The position numbers were made by a program, and so were the translations under genes. DNA of 64,000 bases from assembly GCF_000276665.1 (NCBI RefSeq), contig NW_004955463.1:12605516-12669515 (forward strand), in the 5' to 3' direction. Positions within the stretch are counted from its first letter, which is position 1. Every line of letters starts with the position of its first letter. Below are positions 47,201 through 59,529 of this stretch, one piece after another. Source of the stretch: Chinchilla lanigera. Its lineage: Eukaryota > Chordata > Mammalia > Rodentia > Chinchillidae. Below the pieces are notes generated by a model that searched no databases, was not told the DNA's origin, and saw nothing but the letters and a program-made list of their open reading frames with translations.

Positions 47201-49150
47201 TGCCTTCGGTGTTCTCCCTGCCAGGACCGCTCTGGGAAAGCTCTCATGCTCACCCTCATCCCCCTCACCCCATGGCCTGGCCCATATTACAGAAGGGAAG
47301 CCTGGCCCAAAGCCTGAAGCCTGGCTGTCTTACTAACTAGCAGGCACGTGTTTCCACTAGTTAAGTCTGTGTCTGTAAAATTAGAGAGGTGATGAATCAT
47401 AATCATCTGAAGCCCTCTAAGCTTGAAGTTAGCCCTCTAACTTGCATCTGTTCTAGCTGCTATATCCTAAGACAACCTTAGACCAACTGACTTTCCTTGT
47501 GATATTCTGCTTTTTCTGGAAGGGCAGGGTTCTGCAGATATCACCAAATATCCTCTGCCAGGTTCACAGGTAATACCTCAAACACAGTTTATTATAAATC
47601 TTTCTTCCTCTTCTTTGTTTGAGGGCTCATGGAAAAGTTCTCATATATTCACTATAAAACCATTAAAGTATTCTTTTGTCAGAAAGTTAGGGATGCATGT
47701 GTGCAGTATGTTTGGGTTTGTGTGTGTGTGTGATGTGTTGGGTGTAGGTCAAGAAGAGGTGCAAGTTTGACCCAGAGTGACCTGACCCACTAAAGTCTTC
47801 TAATAACCTCTAATTACTGTTACCCACCTCTTTATTATTAATCCTGCAATTCCAGCACATAAAATAACTTAATCATTTTTTGGAATTTGCATGACTAATG
47901 GAGTGAGTTCTGATAGAATATGGATAAGTTTCATAATTAGGTTTTGCCAGGAACTTGTGCAAACCAGTCTATTTATAATGTGGTCAGCTCTTGATTTTTA
48001 ATGAGAACACTGAGAGGGACTGAAGCCTCTGGCAGCATTCACTTCATATTTTAATTACCCACAGTAATTCTGACAATTACACGCATGTCATAAATCACAT
48101 CATAATAACCAATGAAGAAAGTGTATTTAATTACCGAAAGGGGAGTTCTCTGGTTAAACAGGTACCTGAAGTACAGGGATGTGAACCACATTTGAGGACA
48201 GAGCTGAGGGAGTCTATGGCACAGAAGAACCCGTCTCTGAAACCCATGTCAGAGTGAATAAGGAATCTCATCAAATTTATGGCTCTAGCTTCAACATGTG
48301 AGGAGCTTTGGAGTATAACTCCTGTCCTTACTGAAAACTTAAAAAGAACAGAGAAAGCTTCAAAGACTGAAAATTAAATACTTTTTCTGACCCATCAGAG
48401 AATCAAAGTTACAGGCAAAAAAAAAAAAATGTTACCCTAAAGTTAGTCTAGAGCCACAGCTGAGATCTGATTTCTGGGGAGGGAGCCACTGCAGCGGCAA
48501 ACTGCTAGCGACACTTACAGCGTGATTTTGATTTCCTGGAGGCTGAGTGGGGACTAACAGACAAATGAGAAAGTCACAGGGTTCCAGGATTAGAGATTCT
48601 GGATCCCTCCACACTTTGGAGGATTTACCTCTAGAAACTTCACCAGAGTCTCACAACAAAAAGTGGGGGAAAGTCCGCACATAGCCTTTGGAGTATGAGA
48701 AGAGTTACCCAGATGTTGTTCTAGTACAACAGCCTTAGCCAGGACAGCTGACACCCCAGGGCCTCCTCTGCCTGGGGTGATGGCACGTCATGCAATCACT
48801 GTCTCTCCCCTTCCTGCCTCACCTAAGGTCCAGGAGGTGGGGTTAAGTTACTCTGTGCAGGTCTCAGATTCAACACAAAGGGGAACCAAATGAACTGAGA
48901 CTTAATCATACCAATATGAAATCTTTCCTTCTATTACTACAAAGAAAGGGCCCTAGTATAAAAAGTGATTATAGTAGAAAGAGTAGCAAGCTACAGTCTA
49001 TTCAACAAGAGCTCTTAGGAAAATCAAGAGAGGACAGAAGAGTGAAAAACAGGGACACTAGAGGGTCTTGGAGACTCTACTGTAGCAACAACTATCAAAT
49101 GTAGTACAACTCCTAGCTAGGTTGACATTATGTCTCACACTAAAGACTTG
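44290..49150 (+). other. 4.9-kb intronic stretch without recognised repeats
   Basis: The longest repeat-poor stretch in the window. Two sub-blocks (about 44900-45190 and 47810-48140) are AT-rich, free of low-complexity runs and full of homeodomain-like taat/atta and cataaa words, a texture typical of conserved enhancers. No exon with Slo3 similarity. An oligo(A) run lies near 45558-45573 and another at 48418-48429. Confidence 0.35.
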
Positions 49151-49154
49151 TCAT

Positions 49155-50985
49155 TTTTTTGAGGAAGCTCCACACTGACTTCCACAGTGGCTGCACAAGT
49201 CTACTCTCCCCTCAATTGTGGAGAAGCGTTCCTTTTTCCCCACAGCCCCTCCAGCATTTGTTATTGGTTGATTTCTTCATGGTAACCTTTCTTTCAGGAC
49301 TGAGATGGAACATCAGCATTGTTTTAATTTGTGTTTCTGGAATGACTAGTGTTGTTGAACATTTTTTACATATTTATTTGCCGTTTATATTACTTCATCT
49401 GAGAAGTGTGTATTCATATTAGATGCATATTTTTGTACTGGGTCTTTAAATTTGGGGGGGTCTGATGTTTTCAATTCTTTATATATTCTAGTTATTAGTC
49501 CTTTGTCTGAGGGCCAACTGGCTAAATTTTTTTTCCCACTCTATGGGTTTTCTCTTCACTCTATTGGTAATTTCTTTTGCTATTCAAAAGCTTTTTAATA
49601 TAATGAGATCCCAGTTGTTGATTCCTAGTAGTATTTCCAGTACCATCAAAGTTTTATTCACGAAATTTTTTCCTACACCTATGTCTTCTAGAGTTCTGCC
49701 TATTCTCCCTTCCAGCAGATTTAGTGTTTCTGTTTCAATATTTAGATCTTTGATCCATTTCAATTTTTGTTTAGGGTATAGTGATAGGGATCAGCCAAGC
49801 TTTAGTCTTTGGCATGTGGAAAGTCAGTTTTTCCAGCACTATTTGTTAAAGAGGCTGTCTTTCTTTCAGTGAATGTATTTAGCCCTTTTGTCAAAGACAA
49901 GGTGGTTTAGTGTGTTTGGATTTGTTTCTTCATCTTCTAATCTGTTCCATTGATCCCTAGGTCTGGTTTTGTTTGCCAGCACCATGCTGTTTTTATCACA
50001 GTAGCTCTGTAGTATAATTTCAAGTCAAGGATTGTTATGCCCCCTTTCTTACCTTTGCTGTCAATAATTGTTTTTGCTATTATAGATCTCTCATGATTCT
50101 AAATGAATTTTAGGACTTCCTTTAGAATCATACCTCTAATTCTGTGAGGTATGTTAATGGTATTTTGATTGGGATTGCATTAAATCAGTATAGCAATTTT
50201 GGGAGTATGGCCATTTTCACTATGTTGCTTCTTCCTACCCATGAATAAGGGATATATTTCCATTTTCTGAAATCCTCTTCTATCTCTTTTTTTCAGAGTA
50301 TTATAATTTTCAAAGCATAGGTCTTTTACTTCTTTTGTTAGAAAGAGGTCCCATTTGACCCAGCTATTCCCTTCCTTGGTATCTTCCCAGGAGAAATAAA
50401 AACATAATATCTTAGCAATATATGCACATGCATGTTTATAGTAGCTGAGTTTGTAATAGCTAAATCTTGGAAACAACCCAAATGCCCATCAACTGAAGAA
50501 TGGATAAAAAAGAGATGTTTTTTAATATGATGGAGTACTACTCAGCCATAAAGAAGGATGCGTTTGACACATTTTTAGATAAATGGATGCACCTTGAGGC
50601 CATACCCTTAAGTGAAATAAATTAGACATACATGTATAAATATCATATTATCTCCCTGATATGAGAAATTGAAATAGTAAATAAGGGTCAAAATGCACAA
50701 CAGATATTGTGAAATAAGAAGAAATTGTTCAGAAGGAAAGATGATCTAGGGAAAATGGAAGGGAAAAGGAAGAAAGGGAAAAGAAAAAGAAAATGATAAA
50801 AGCAGGATAAAATGGAAACAAAGCTTTATAAATAAGGAGGGAAAGAGGGATTCAGGGAGGGGATTGAGAAAAAAGAGGAATCAAGATATATCATATACAC
50901 ATACAAATTCTCTATGATAAATATGATCATTATGTATGTCTAAGTTGTTCCAATAAATTTAATTTAAAAAATAAAAGTACAATTA
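49155..50985. mobile_element. LINE-1 with 5' inversion (twin priming)
   Basis: 49155-50340 is L1 ORF2 sequence read in reverse (agctccacactgacttccacagtggctgcacaagt at its left end, then catttcaatttttgtttagggta etc.). From about 50343 the sequence switches to L1 in sense (cccatttgacccagctattccc ... caacccaaatgcccatcaac ... ttcaataaattt, A-rich end). The two inner ends are adjacent in an intact L1 with only a small loss, so one insertion with an inverted 5' part explains both. Frames are broken in both parts. Confidence 0.8.
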
Positions 50986-50989
50986 CTGA

Positions 50990-52003
50990 GGAAAAATACT
51001 TCTAACTTCAGTAATGTCTTAAGTGATGAGACTAATAAGGCATAGGGAATAATAAGCTACTTACACTACACATAAAACAAGTGGACTTAGTTTAGTTAAA
51101 AGTACATATTGACAATTCCTAAATTTTTCAAAAAGGGTGTATAAGTAACATGCAAGATAAGACCTAAGATTAAGTCATATAAAAGGCTTAATTAAAAGCA
51201 CACAAGGCAAGAAAATAGGGTGGAAGGAAGAAACAAAGAACAATCACAACAAATAGAAAATCTACTGCTAACATGATAGATATTAACTACATCAATTATC
51301 ACTGTCATGTCAATGAGAATGATTTAAATGCAAAAAAAACAAAAAAGAATTATCAGAACAGATAGAAAAACAAAAAGACCCACTTTTAATATGAAGATTT
51401 GGAGGGCTTAAAATATAATGATGAAGGAAAGATAAATCATGCTAACACTAATTGAAAGGAAAGCTTGAGTACCTATATTGATTTTAGCCAAATAAATGTA
51501 GAACAAAAACTATTGCCATAGATAAAGAAGGGCATTGCATAATGACAAGAAGTTTATTCTCCAATAAGACATAATAACCCTAAACTTGTATGCCCTTCAA
51601 CAGGGCACCAAAATATATGAAGCAAAACTAAGGAGGCTACAGAGAAATAAACAAATTCGCTAGGAGTAGTGGAGACTTCTGACTTCTCTGTCAGTCATTG
51701 GTCAAGCTATAAGACAGTAAAGATAGAATTGATTTGAACAGTATTCTCAGGCCATTTAATCTAATTGTCATTTGTAGAATGTTCCATGCAAAATAGCAGA
51801 ATGTAGATTTTTCTCAAGTACATAAAATAAACCATGTTCTAGGCCATACATTTAGCAAATGTAAAAGAATACAAATCAGATGAACTATGCTATCAGATAA
51901 CAATGGAATTAAACTAGAAAATAATAACCAAACTCTGGGAGACCTCCCCAGAAGTAGAAATTAAACAAATGCACTTCTAAATAACACATGGGCCAAGAGA
52001 AAT
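50990..52003 (+). mobile_element. LINE-1 ORF2 5' fragment, sense
   Basis: Sense L1 ORF2 endonuclease-region words: attctccaataagacataataaccc, gaaataaacaaattcgctaggagtagtggagacttct, aatctaattgtcatttgtagaatg, tctaggccatacatttagcaaatg, aacaatggaattaaactagaaaataata. It is older and interrupted at its right by an antisense L1. Confidence 0.75.
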
Positions 52004-53420
52004 TTGATTTATTTATTTTTTATTGAGCATCAACCTATGCTTATTCTCTTTCCAGCTTTTATTTTGTATTAGTCCTTGTTTATATTACATAATGATGGGA
52101 TTCCTTGTGTGGAGTTTGTGCATGCTTGTAGCAGATCTCAGTTCTTTTTTAATACCCTTTCTTCCCTCTTCTTCCCTCTCTTGATCCCCTTCCCACTTGA
52201 AAATGATGTCCCAACTTCTTATCTATCTTTTATTTTGCTCTTTATGTTTTGGGTCTCTCATATAATAAAATCCATGAGATATTTAAGCTGGTGTATCTGT
52301 CTGATTTACTTCACTTAGCCTTATAGTTTCAACATGCATTCATTTTCTTACAAATGACTCCAGTTTATCCTTGCTTATGATAGTGCTCCATGGTGTATAA
52401 ATATCACACTCTCTTTATCCGTTCATCTGTTGAAGGACATATAGGCCGCTTTCAAGATTTAGCTATTGTGAATTGTGCTGCTACAAATACGAGTGTGCAT
52501 GTAATATGGTGCCTTTAACTTTTTCCAGAAGATGCCTAGAAGGGGAATGGCTGCATTAAGTGGAATTTCTAAGTTTAGTTTTCTGAGGAATCTCCATAGT
52601 GATTTCTTTAGTGGTTTTATAGTCTACATTCCCATCAACAGTGTAGAATGGCTCCTTTTCTCCTGCAGTCTTGCCAGCATCTGTTATTATTTGATTTCTT
52701 GATAACCATTTTTCTGGAGTAAAATGGGATCTTAGTATTGTTTTAATTTCCACTTCTTTAAGGGCCACTGATGTTGAATATTTTTTCATATATTTATTGG
52801 TCATTTATACTGCTTGTGAGAAGTATCTATCTATTTCAGTTTCCCATTTTGTAATTGATTCTTTTATTTGGGAGGTTTAATTTTTGAGTACTTTATGCAT
52901 TCTAGGTATTAATCTTCTGTCTGAGGAATAGCTGGAAAAATTTTCTTTTTTCTCATTCTGTAGGTTGTCTCTACAGTCTTACTGTTTGCTTTGCAGATTT
53001 TTAATTTATCCCATGTTTTGATTCTTGGTACTATTTCTAATGCCTTTGGGTTTCTGTAGATTAATTCATTGTCTATGCCTATGTCTTCAACAGTTTTATC
53101 TATTTGATTCTCCAGCAGATGGAATATTTTTGTTTTAACATTTAGATCTTCGATGCATTTTTGTTTTACTTTAGTACATGTTGAAATATATGAGTCTAGA
53201 CTCAATCTTCTGCATTTGGATAGCCAATTTTCCCAGCACATTTTTAAAAGATGATATCTTCTCCAATGTATGTTTTTGGCCCCTTTGTCAAAGTTCAAGT
53301 AGCTGATTGCTTGTGGAGTTGTTTCTGCTTTCTCTGTTCTATTTCATTGACCATATTTGTTTTCATACTAGTCATTTATACCAGTGATCAAGATGCAATT
53401 TAAAATTTTAAAAATACCAT
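52004..53420 (-). mobile_element. LINE-1 3' portion, antisense
   Basis: Reversed 3' end (atttatttattttttattgagcat), then tgctccatggtgtataaatatcac, ttgtgaattgtgctgctacaaa, tagccaattttcccagcaca and gtttctgctttctctgttctatttcattgacc. The open frame 52909-53298 on the minus strand is residual ORF2. It contains a younger ID SINE just beyond its right end. Confidence 0.8.
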
Positions 53421-53459
53421 GTGCAATAACAACCAGTGATATGCAGTGTGGTGCTTTCT

Positions 53460-53568
53460 TTTTTTTTTTTGTTTTTGTTTTTGTTTTTCTCCGATACCGG
53501 GAACCGAACTCACGACCTTGCGCTTGCCAGGCAGGCGCTTTTTGCCGCTGAGCTAAATCCCCAGCCCC
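53460..53568 (-). mobile_element. ID-like SINE, antisense, 15-bp TSD, young
   Basis: T-rich tail, ctccgataccgggaaccgaactcacgaccttgcgcttgcc... and gagctaaatccccagcccc. Exact duplication agtgtggtgctttct at 53445-53459 and 53569-53583. The CpGs of the body are intact (ccgataccggg, cacgacc), arguing for recent insertion. Confidence 0.95.
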
Positions 53569-53583
53569 AGTGTGGTGCTTTCT

Positions 53584-54104
53584 GACCACAGCTCCCACTA
53601 GCCACAAAGCCACGTGGATAACAATGGATCCTCTACAGTGTAAGTGCTGCTGAGTTAAGGCGTACAATAAACTAAGTGTATTAAGTACACCATAACCTTA
53701 ATGATATTATGAGTTTGTGAGCTGTTTATCAGGACATAGCCCCATCATAAGTCAAGGAATATCTATATTTATACTAATAGAAAATAGTTTCAATCTCATT
53801 AAGTCAGAGCTGTTGGAATGAATCATTCTCTTTAGATTTGCCTTAAACTTAATTATACAGACATCATTATTGTTTTCATAAACTTGGACATAATTGCAGA
53901 AGCATAGTAAGCACACTTGGGATTCTTTATGGAATAATGTATTGATTATAATCTAACCTTTTCTAGATTTGTCAATTATTTTTATGAAAATGAGTGATTA
54001 TATGATTATAGGACATGTAGTTAATTGAATTATACAGAAGAGTTTGACCTTTAATGAAATCAAATAGTAAATACAATAATTTTCCTTTCCTGTGACTATT
54101 TCTT
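53584..54104 (+). other. Intron, nothing recognised
   Basis: Unassigned. Confidence 0.4.
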
Positions 54105-54764
54105 TAAATCAAAGCTTTTTGAGATATAGCTCAGATAGCACAATATTCACTCTAAAACATACAGAGTGGTACAGTCATCATGACTATGAAAGTTTAGATT
54201 GGGTTCTTTACACATAAAGAAAATTGTGGGATCAAAGCACTCACTTCCCTGTTACCCCACCCCACTACTAGCCACCACCAATTCACTTTCTGTCTCTCGT
54301 GGTTTGCCTGTTGAGACTTGATGAAAACAGAACAGTATAACATGTGGTCTTTTGTCTGACTTGTTTTACTTAGGAATTATATTGTAATATACCATTTTTT
54401 TCATTGCTTTTTGTTATTAAAAGTATCCCATTGTACTGATGCACTACATTTTCTTCTTTGCTATAAATAGTGCTGCAATGAATATTTACGTACAGATTTT
54501 TGTATGGGCACATGTTCTCAATTTTCTTGGGTTTATACCTGGGAGTTGGATTGTTGGGTTAGATGCTGACTCTAAGCACAACATTGTGAGGAACTGTCAA
54601 ACTGTTTTCTAAAGTAGATGCACTATTTTAAAATCATACCCACAATGTATGAGACTCCTGATTACCTAAATTCTCTCCAGTACATGTTTGTATCTGTCAT
54701 TTTGATCTGACTGTCTAAGTGTATGTGAAGTCATATCTCATGAGTTTTTAAAATGTGTTTGTTT

Positions 54765-54925
54765 GTTGTAGTACAGGGTTTTTAATTCAACAGAGATCTA
54801 CCATTGAGCTGCATATCAAGTACTGTGTAAAAAAAATTTTTTAAGACAAGATCTCATTAAGTAGTCTAGACTAGCCTCATACTTTGGATCTTCCTGCCAC
54901 AGCCTCTTGAGTAACTGTGTTTTTT
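54765..54925 (-). mobile_element. ID/B1 composite SINE, antisense, decayed
   Basis: gtagtacagggtttttaattcaacagagatctaccattgagctgcatatc (ID part) then aagacaagatctcattaagtagtctagactagcctcata (B1 part). Confidence 0.6.
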
Positions 54926-56166
54926 ATTTTAATTCCACTTATAACTAATGATAGATGGAGGATATAATTATATATAGTGAGGACATAATTATTAATATGA
55001 TATAATTATGTATATCTTCTTTGAAGAAATGTCTGCTCAAGTCCTTTACCTATTTTTTACTTGGTTGGGTTTTTTGTTAAGCTATAAGTTATTAATATAT
55101 TATTGCCTAATTCACTTGTCAAGTACATTATTGGCAAATGTGTGTTTCAATTCACGAAATGAGGCCAAATTTCTTTTCACTTTCTTTATGGAGTCCCTTG
55201 AACTACCGAGATTTTAATTTTGATAACATACAAATAATTGTTTATTGCCTTTGCTTTTTGGTGTTATAACTAAAACACCATTACTTAATCAAAAGTTTAA
55301 ATGTTTAAAACCTTAGATTTACACCTATGCCTTCTCCTGAGTTTACATTTAGCTCTTATGTCTAAGTCTTTGACTCATTTTAGTTCATTTGTGTATAGGT
55401 TGTAAGATGGTGATCCAAGTTCTTTCTTTTACATGTGGATATCTGGTTGTCCCAGCAGTATTTGTTGAAAATACTTTTCCTTCTATTGTATTATTCCAGC
55501 ACCCTTAATGAAAATGATTTGAGCATAAATGTAAGGGCTCTTTTCTTCTATCATTTCTGCTATACTGATTTATTTTTATCCCAGTGACTTGCTTTCATGA
55601 TTAATGTAATTTGTAGTAACTTTTTAAATCAATAAATATCATTCCCCAACTTTGTCATGATTACTTTGGTTAATCTCAGTCTCTTTAATGGGCACACGAA
55701 TATTAGAATCAGTTTGTCATGTTCTGCTAAAAAATACAACTGTGTTTTGCTAGAGATTGACTTGAATCTTCAAATTGGAGAGCTTTGCCATCTTAATATT
55801 TATTCCTACAAGCCATGATCATGCAATATCTTTCTGTTTACTTAGATCTTCTTATATTTCTTTCAAAAAGCTTTGTAGGGTTCACTGTAAAAGCTTTCAT
55901 ATGTTTTAAGGTTTTTCCGAAGCATTTGAATCCTTTTTGATGCTGTTATAAGTAGGATTGTTTGCTTAATTTTATTTTCATTGTGAAAGTGTAGAATTAC
56001 AACTCACTTTTGTATAGTAGTCTTGTATCCTGCTGTGTGGTGAAACTTTTTATTAGTCCTAATAGATTTTTCTGTGGGTATCTATGCAATATGTATGTAT
56101 GCATTAGCATCTTCCATATATATGATTATTTCATATGGAAATAGAATTATCTTTTCCTATCTACAG

Positions 56167-56170
<4 letters not shown>

Positions 56171-56216
<46 letters not shown>
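56171..56216. repeat. (GT)n microsatellite
   Basis: Uninterrupted GT, 23 units, inside the L1. Confidence 0.97.
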
Positions 56217-56218
<2 letters not shown>

Positions 56219-59024
56219 CTAACTGTCCTGAGTAGAGGAGACTAGAAGCAATGGGAATTGGCATGCTTGTCATGTGCCTAATTATAAGTGGAGAGTTTTC
56301 AGTCTTTCATCAGTTAATATGATGTCAGCTGTGAGATTTTCATATATGCTCTTTATTGGTATGAGAAAATTACTTTCTGTTTCTAATATGCTGAGTAGTT
56401 TTATCATGAAAATATATGGTATTTTTCCACGTTCTTTTTTTGACTATATTGAAATGATCATGTAGTTTTCCCTTTTATTTTATTAATGTGATATATTCAA
56501 TAGATTTTTCTGGATATTGAATCAATTTTGCATTAAGATTTATTCAGACAGTAAATTCCACTTGGTTATGGTGCATAATGCTTTTCACATGTTCCAGGGA
56601 TCCTTTCCTACCATTCTTGAGAATTTTTGTGTTGCCATGGTGATCTCCTGTGTTATCGCTGTCTTCTTTTGGAGTCAAGAAAGGTAGCCTCACACAATTA
56701 GTTTGGAGGAATGTGACTTTGTGAAGGATTTATGTTAATATGTTTATGTTTCTTGCAATTCATCAGTGAAGACATCTGAGCATGAACTTTTTGTGTAAGA
56801 AGTTTCTACAATATTAACCCAACTTCTTTACTTGTATGTGTTTGTCTAGATTGTGTTTCTTTTGGCCTCAATTTCAACAGCTTCTGTCTTACTTCCTATT
56901 TGTCTGTTTCATTTACATTCTCTACTTTGTTGAGATCTATTTATACTGAATCCTTATAACTATTTTTATTTCATTATAAATAAAATATTCCCCTTTTAAT
57001 TCCAGATTTTAGTAATTTGAGCCTTCTTTCTTTTTTCTGAAGACATCCATCCAGTTAAAGGTTTGTACATTTTCTAATCTCAAAGTACCAACACTTGATT
57101 TTATTGATTTTTGATATGCTTTCCTATTTCATTTATTTTTGCTTACTTCTGTTGCTCTGGGTTTAGTTGACTCTTCCTTTTCCAGCTTAGTAATATGAAA
57201 GATAGGTCATGCATTTGATATTTCTTCTTTTTAATATAGGCAGGTATAGCTATGAACTTCCTTTTGAGAATTGCTTTTGCTGCATGCCATTAGTTTTGGT
57301 ATGTTGTTTTTCCACTTGCATTCGTATTAGTGTGTTTTCTAATTTCTCCTATGAGCTCTTTTTTCACTCATTTATTATTTAGAATGTGTTGTTTGTGTTT
57401 TACATATTTGTGAACTTCTCAAATTTTTCTTTGATTATTCTTATTGTAATCCATTGTGGGCGCAAGCATACTTTGAATAATTTCAATAACTGAAAATTCA
57501 TGAGAGCATATTTTTTAGTCTAACTTATAATTTCAGGGAATGTTACATGTGCATTTGAAGAAAATGTATATTCTGCTGCCTTAGGAGAAAATTTTCTAAA
57601 GTTCTGTCAAGTCTTGGAATTTAGTACTGCTGCTGGAGGCTTTTCTTTCCTTGATGATACTCTTCCTAATTGTCCCATTCATGTTGTATATCTTAAAGTC
57701 TCCAATATTATTTGGAGTTGTCTGTTACTCTTTGGATTTTGTTAGATTTTGCTTCATGTGTTTTGGGCTGTCTTCTTAGATGTATATGTGTTTCCAATTT
57801 TCATGTCTTCCTAATGGATTGTCTCTTTTATCATAGTAAAATATCTTTCTTCTGTTCATTAATACATTTTTTATTTTAGTCTATTCTATTTATGATGAGT
57901 GTTGCCACCTTAGTTCTCCCTTGGTCGCCACTGGCACGGTATATTATATTCTATACTTTTATTTTCAACCTAATTGTGCTTGTATCTTTGAAAAATAGGA
58001 TATATGTCTTACAATTATTATTACCCCCTTTGTTAATGCCTTTAACATATCTAAAGTAATTGTGAGTAACGGAGGACTTACATCTTCTTTCCACATTTCT
58101 TGTCTCTTTTATCTATTCTTTCATTACAGCATGCTTTATTGTTAAATATTTTCTAGTCTACCATTTTATCTTGTTATTTCTTTTAGAAATTTTTGTTATT
58201 ACTCAGTGTTCCAAGGATGGAAATTAACAATTTAATTTAAAACAATACTTTGAACTAATTCCGACTTATTTTCAATATTATAAAATACTTTACTCCTATA
58301 TGACTCTATTATCTCATTTTGTATTTTCATACAAATTACATCTTTTATATTTATACACTCATCAACACTAGTTTATAATTACAGTGCACACTTTTATTTT
58401 AAATCAAGTAGAATAATACAAAGGTATATACTACACATGTAATTCTTTTCACTGATATCCTTTACTTTTTTCCCAGTGGTTTCACCTGGTATCTGTTATC
58501 CTTTAGTTCCAACTTGAAGGACTGTTTTGGAATTCCTTGTAGTAAAGTTAGCAGCAGTCCTGGAAAATTTTTGTTTATCTGGAAATGTCTTAATCCTTTA
58601 ATCATCTGAAAGAATACTGTGCTGAGTTATTGACTGCCTCTGTTTTGCCAGGACCTTTTGTATGTCCTCCTATGGCTTTCTGGCTCTTATGGTTTACAAG
58701 GGAAAATCATCCATTGATCTTATGAAGGGGTTCCTGTAGGGGAGTTGCTTTATACATGCTGTTTTCAAGATCCTTTTTGTCTTTGACTCTCAACAATTTG
58801 ATCACTATGTATCCAGTTGTGAATAATTAGAGATTGCCCAAATTAAAGTTTGTTGAACTTCGTAAATATATAAATTACTGTCTGAATCAACTTTGTGACT
58901 TTTTTGCCTAAAAATGTTTTACTTAAAATTTTATTCTGCCTTGTATCTCTCCTCCTTTTTTTGGAAGTCTTATTATGTGTATGTCACTACATTTGATGGT
59001 GTATGTCACACAGTTGGGTTTTGC

Positions 59025-59235
59025 TTCTTTTGTTTTTTTGTGGTCCTGAGAATTGAACCCAGAGACTTCACACTAAGCTGCATTGGCAGCTCTTTTTTAT
59101 TTACTTTGTTTTTATGTTGAGACAGGATCTCACTGATTCACTAAGCTACCCAGGTGGGGCTTGAACTTGCAGTCCTCTTGCCTCAGCCCCACCAAGAGTG
59201 CTGGGATTCCAAGCATTTTCCACCAGACCCAACTC
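59025..59235 (-). mobile_element. ID/B1 composite SINE, antisense
   Basis: gtggtcctgagaattgaacccagagac ... aagctgcattggcagctc, then gagacaggatctcactgattcactaagctacccaggtggggcttg and gtgctgggattccaagca. Confidence 0.75.
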
Positions 59236-59529
59236 TACCCCACAGTTTTCCAAAGCTCCATTCATTTATCCAATATTTTTTCTTTCTTTTCCTCAGACTG
59301 TATAATTTTTATTGACCTACAATCAAGTTCATTGATTCTTTCTTCCATCACTTCTGTTCTGTTGTGGAGCTCCTCTACTGAGATTTAATCCATACTTGGT
59401 TGTATATTGTTATCATAGTTTTCTTTAGTTCTTTAAACATATCATGGCAATTTTGTGTAAAAGGGTCACACTGAAGGGTATAAAACACCCATGTCAATTC
59501 TTTAGAATATTCTTATTGATGAATTATTA

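Larger units (their letters stand above)
54105..59460 (-). mobile_element. Long LINE-1 (L1M-type), antisense
   Basis: It runs from the reversed 3' UTR (cttttttgagatatagctcag, aaacatacagagtggtacagtcatcatgac) through ORF2 landmarks (tgggagttggattgttggg, acatgtggatatctggttgtcccagcag, attggtatgagaaaattac) to the 5' region (ttctttagttctttaaacatatc). It is broken by stops everywhere. Inserts: composite SINEs at 54765-54925 and 59025-59235 and a (GT)n at 56171-56216. It resumes at 62222 after a piggyBac-like insertion. Confidence 0.8.

Noticed and set aside
52909..53298. 129-codon minus-strand open frame, the longest in the window
   Set aside because: It is residual L1 ORF2 in a broken element.
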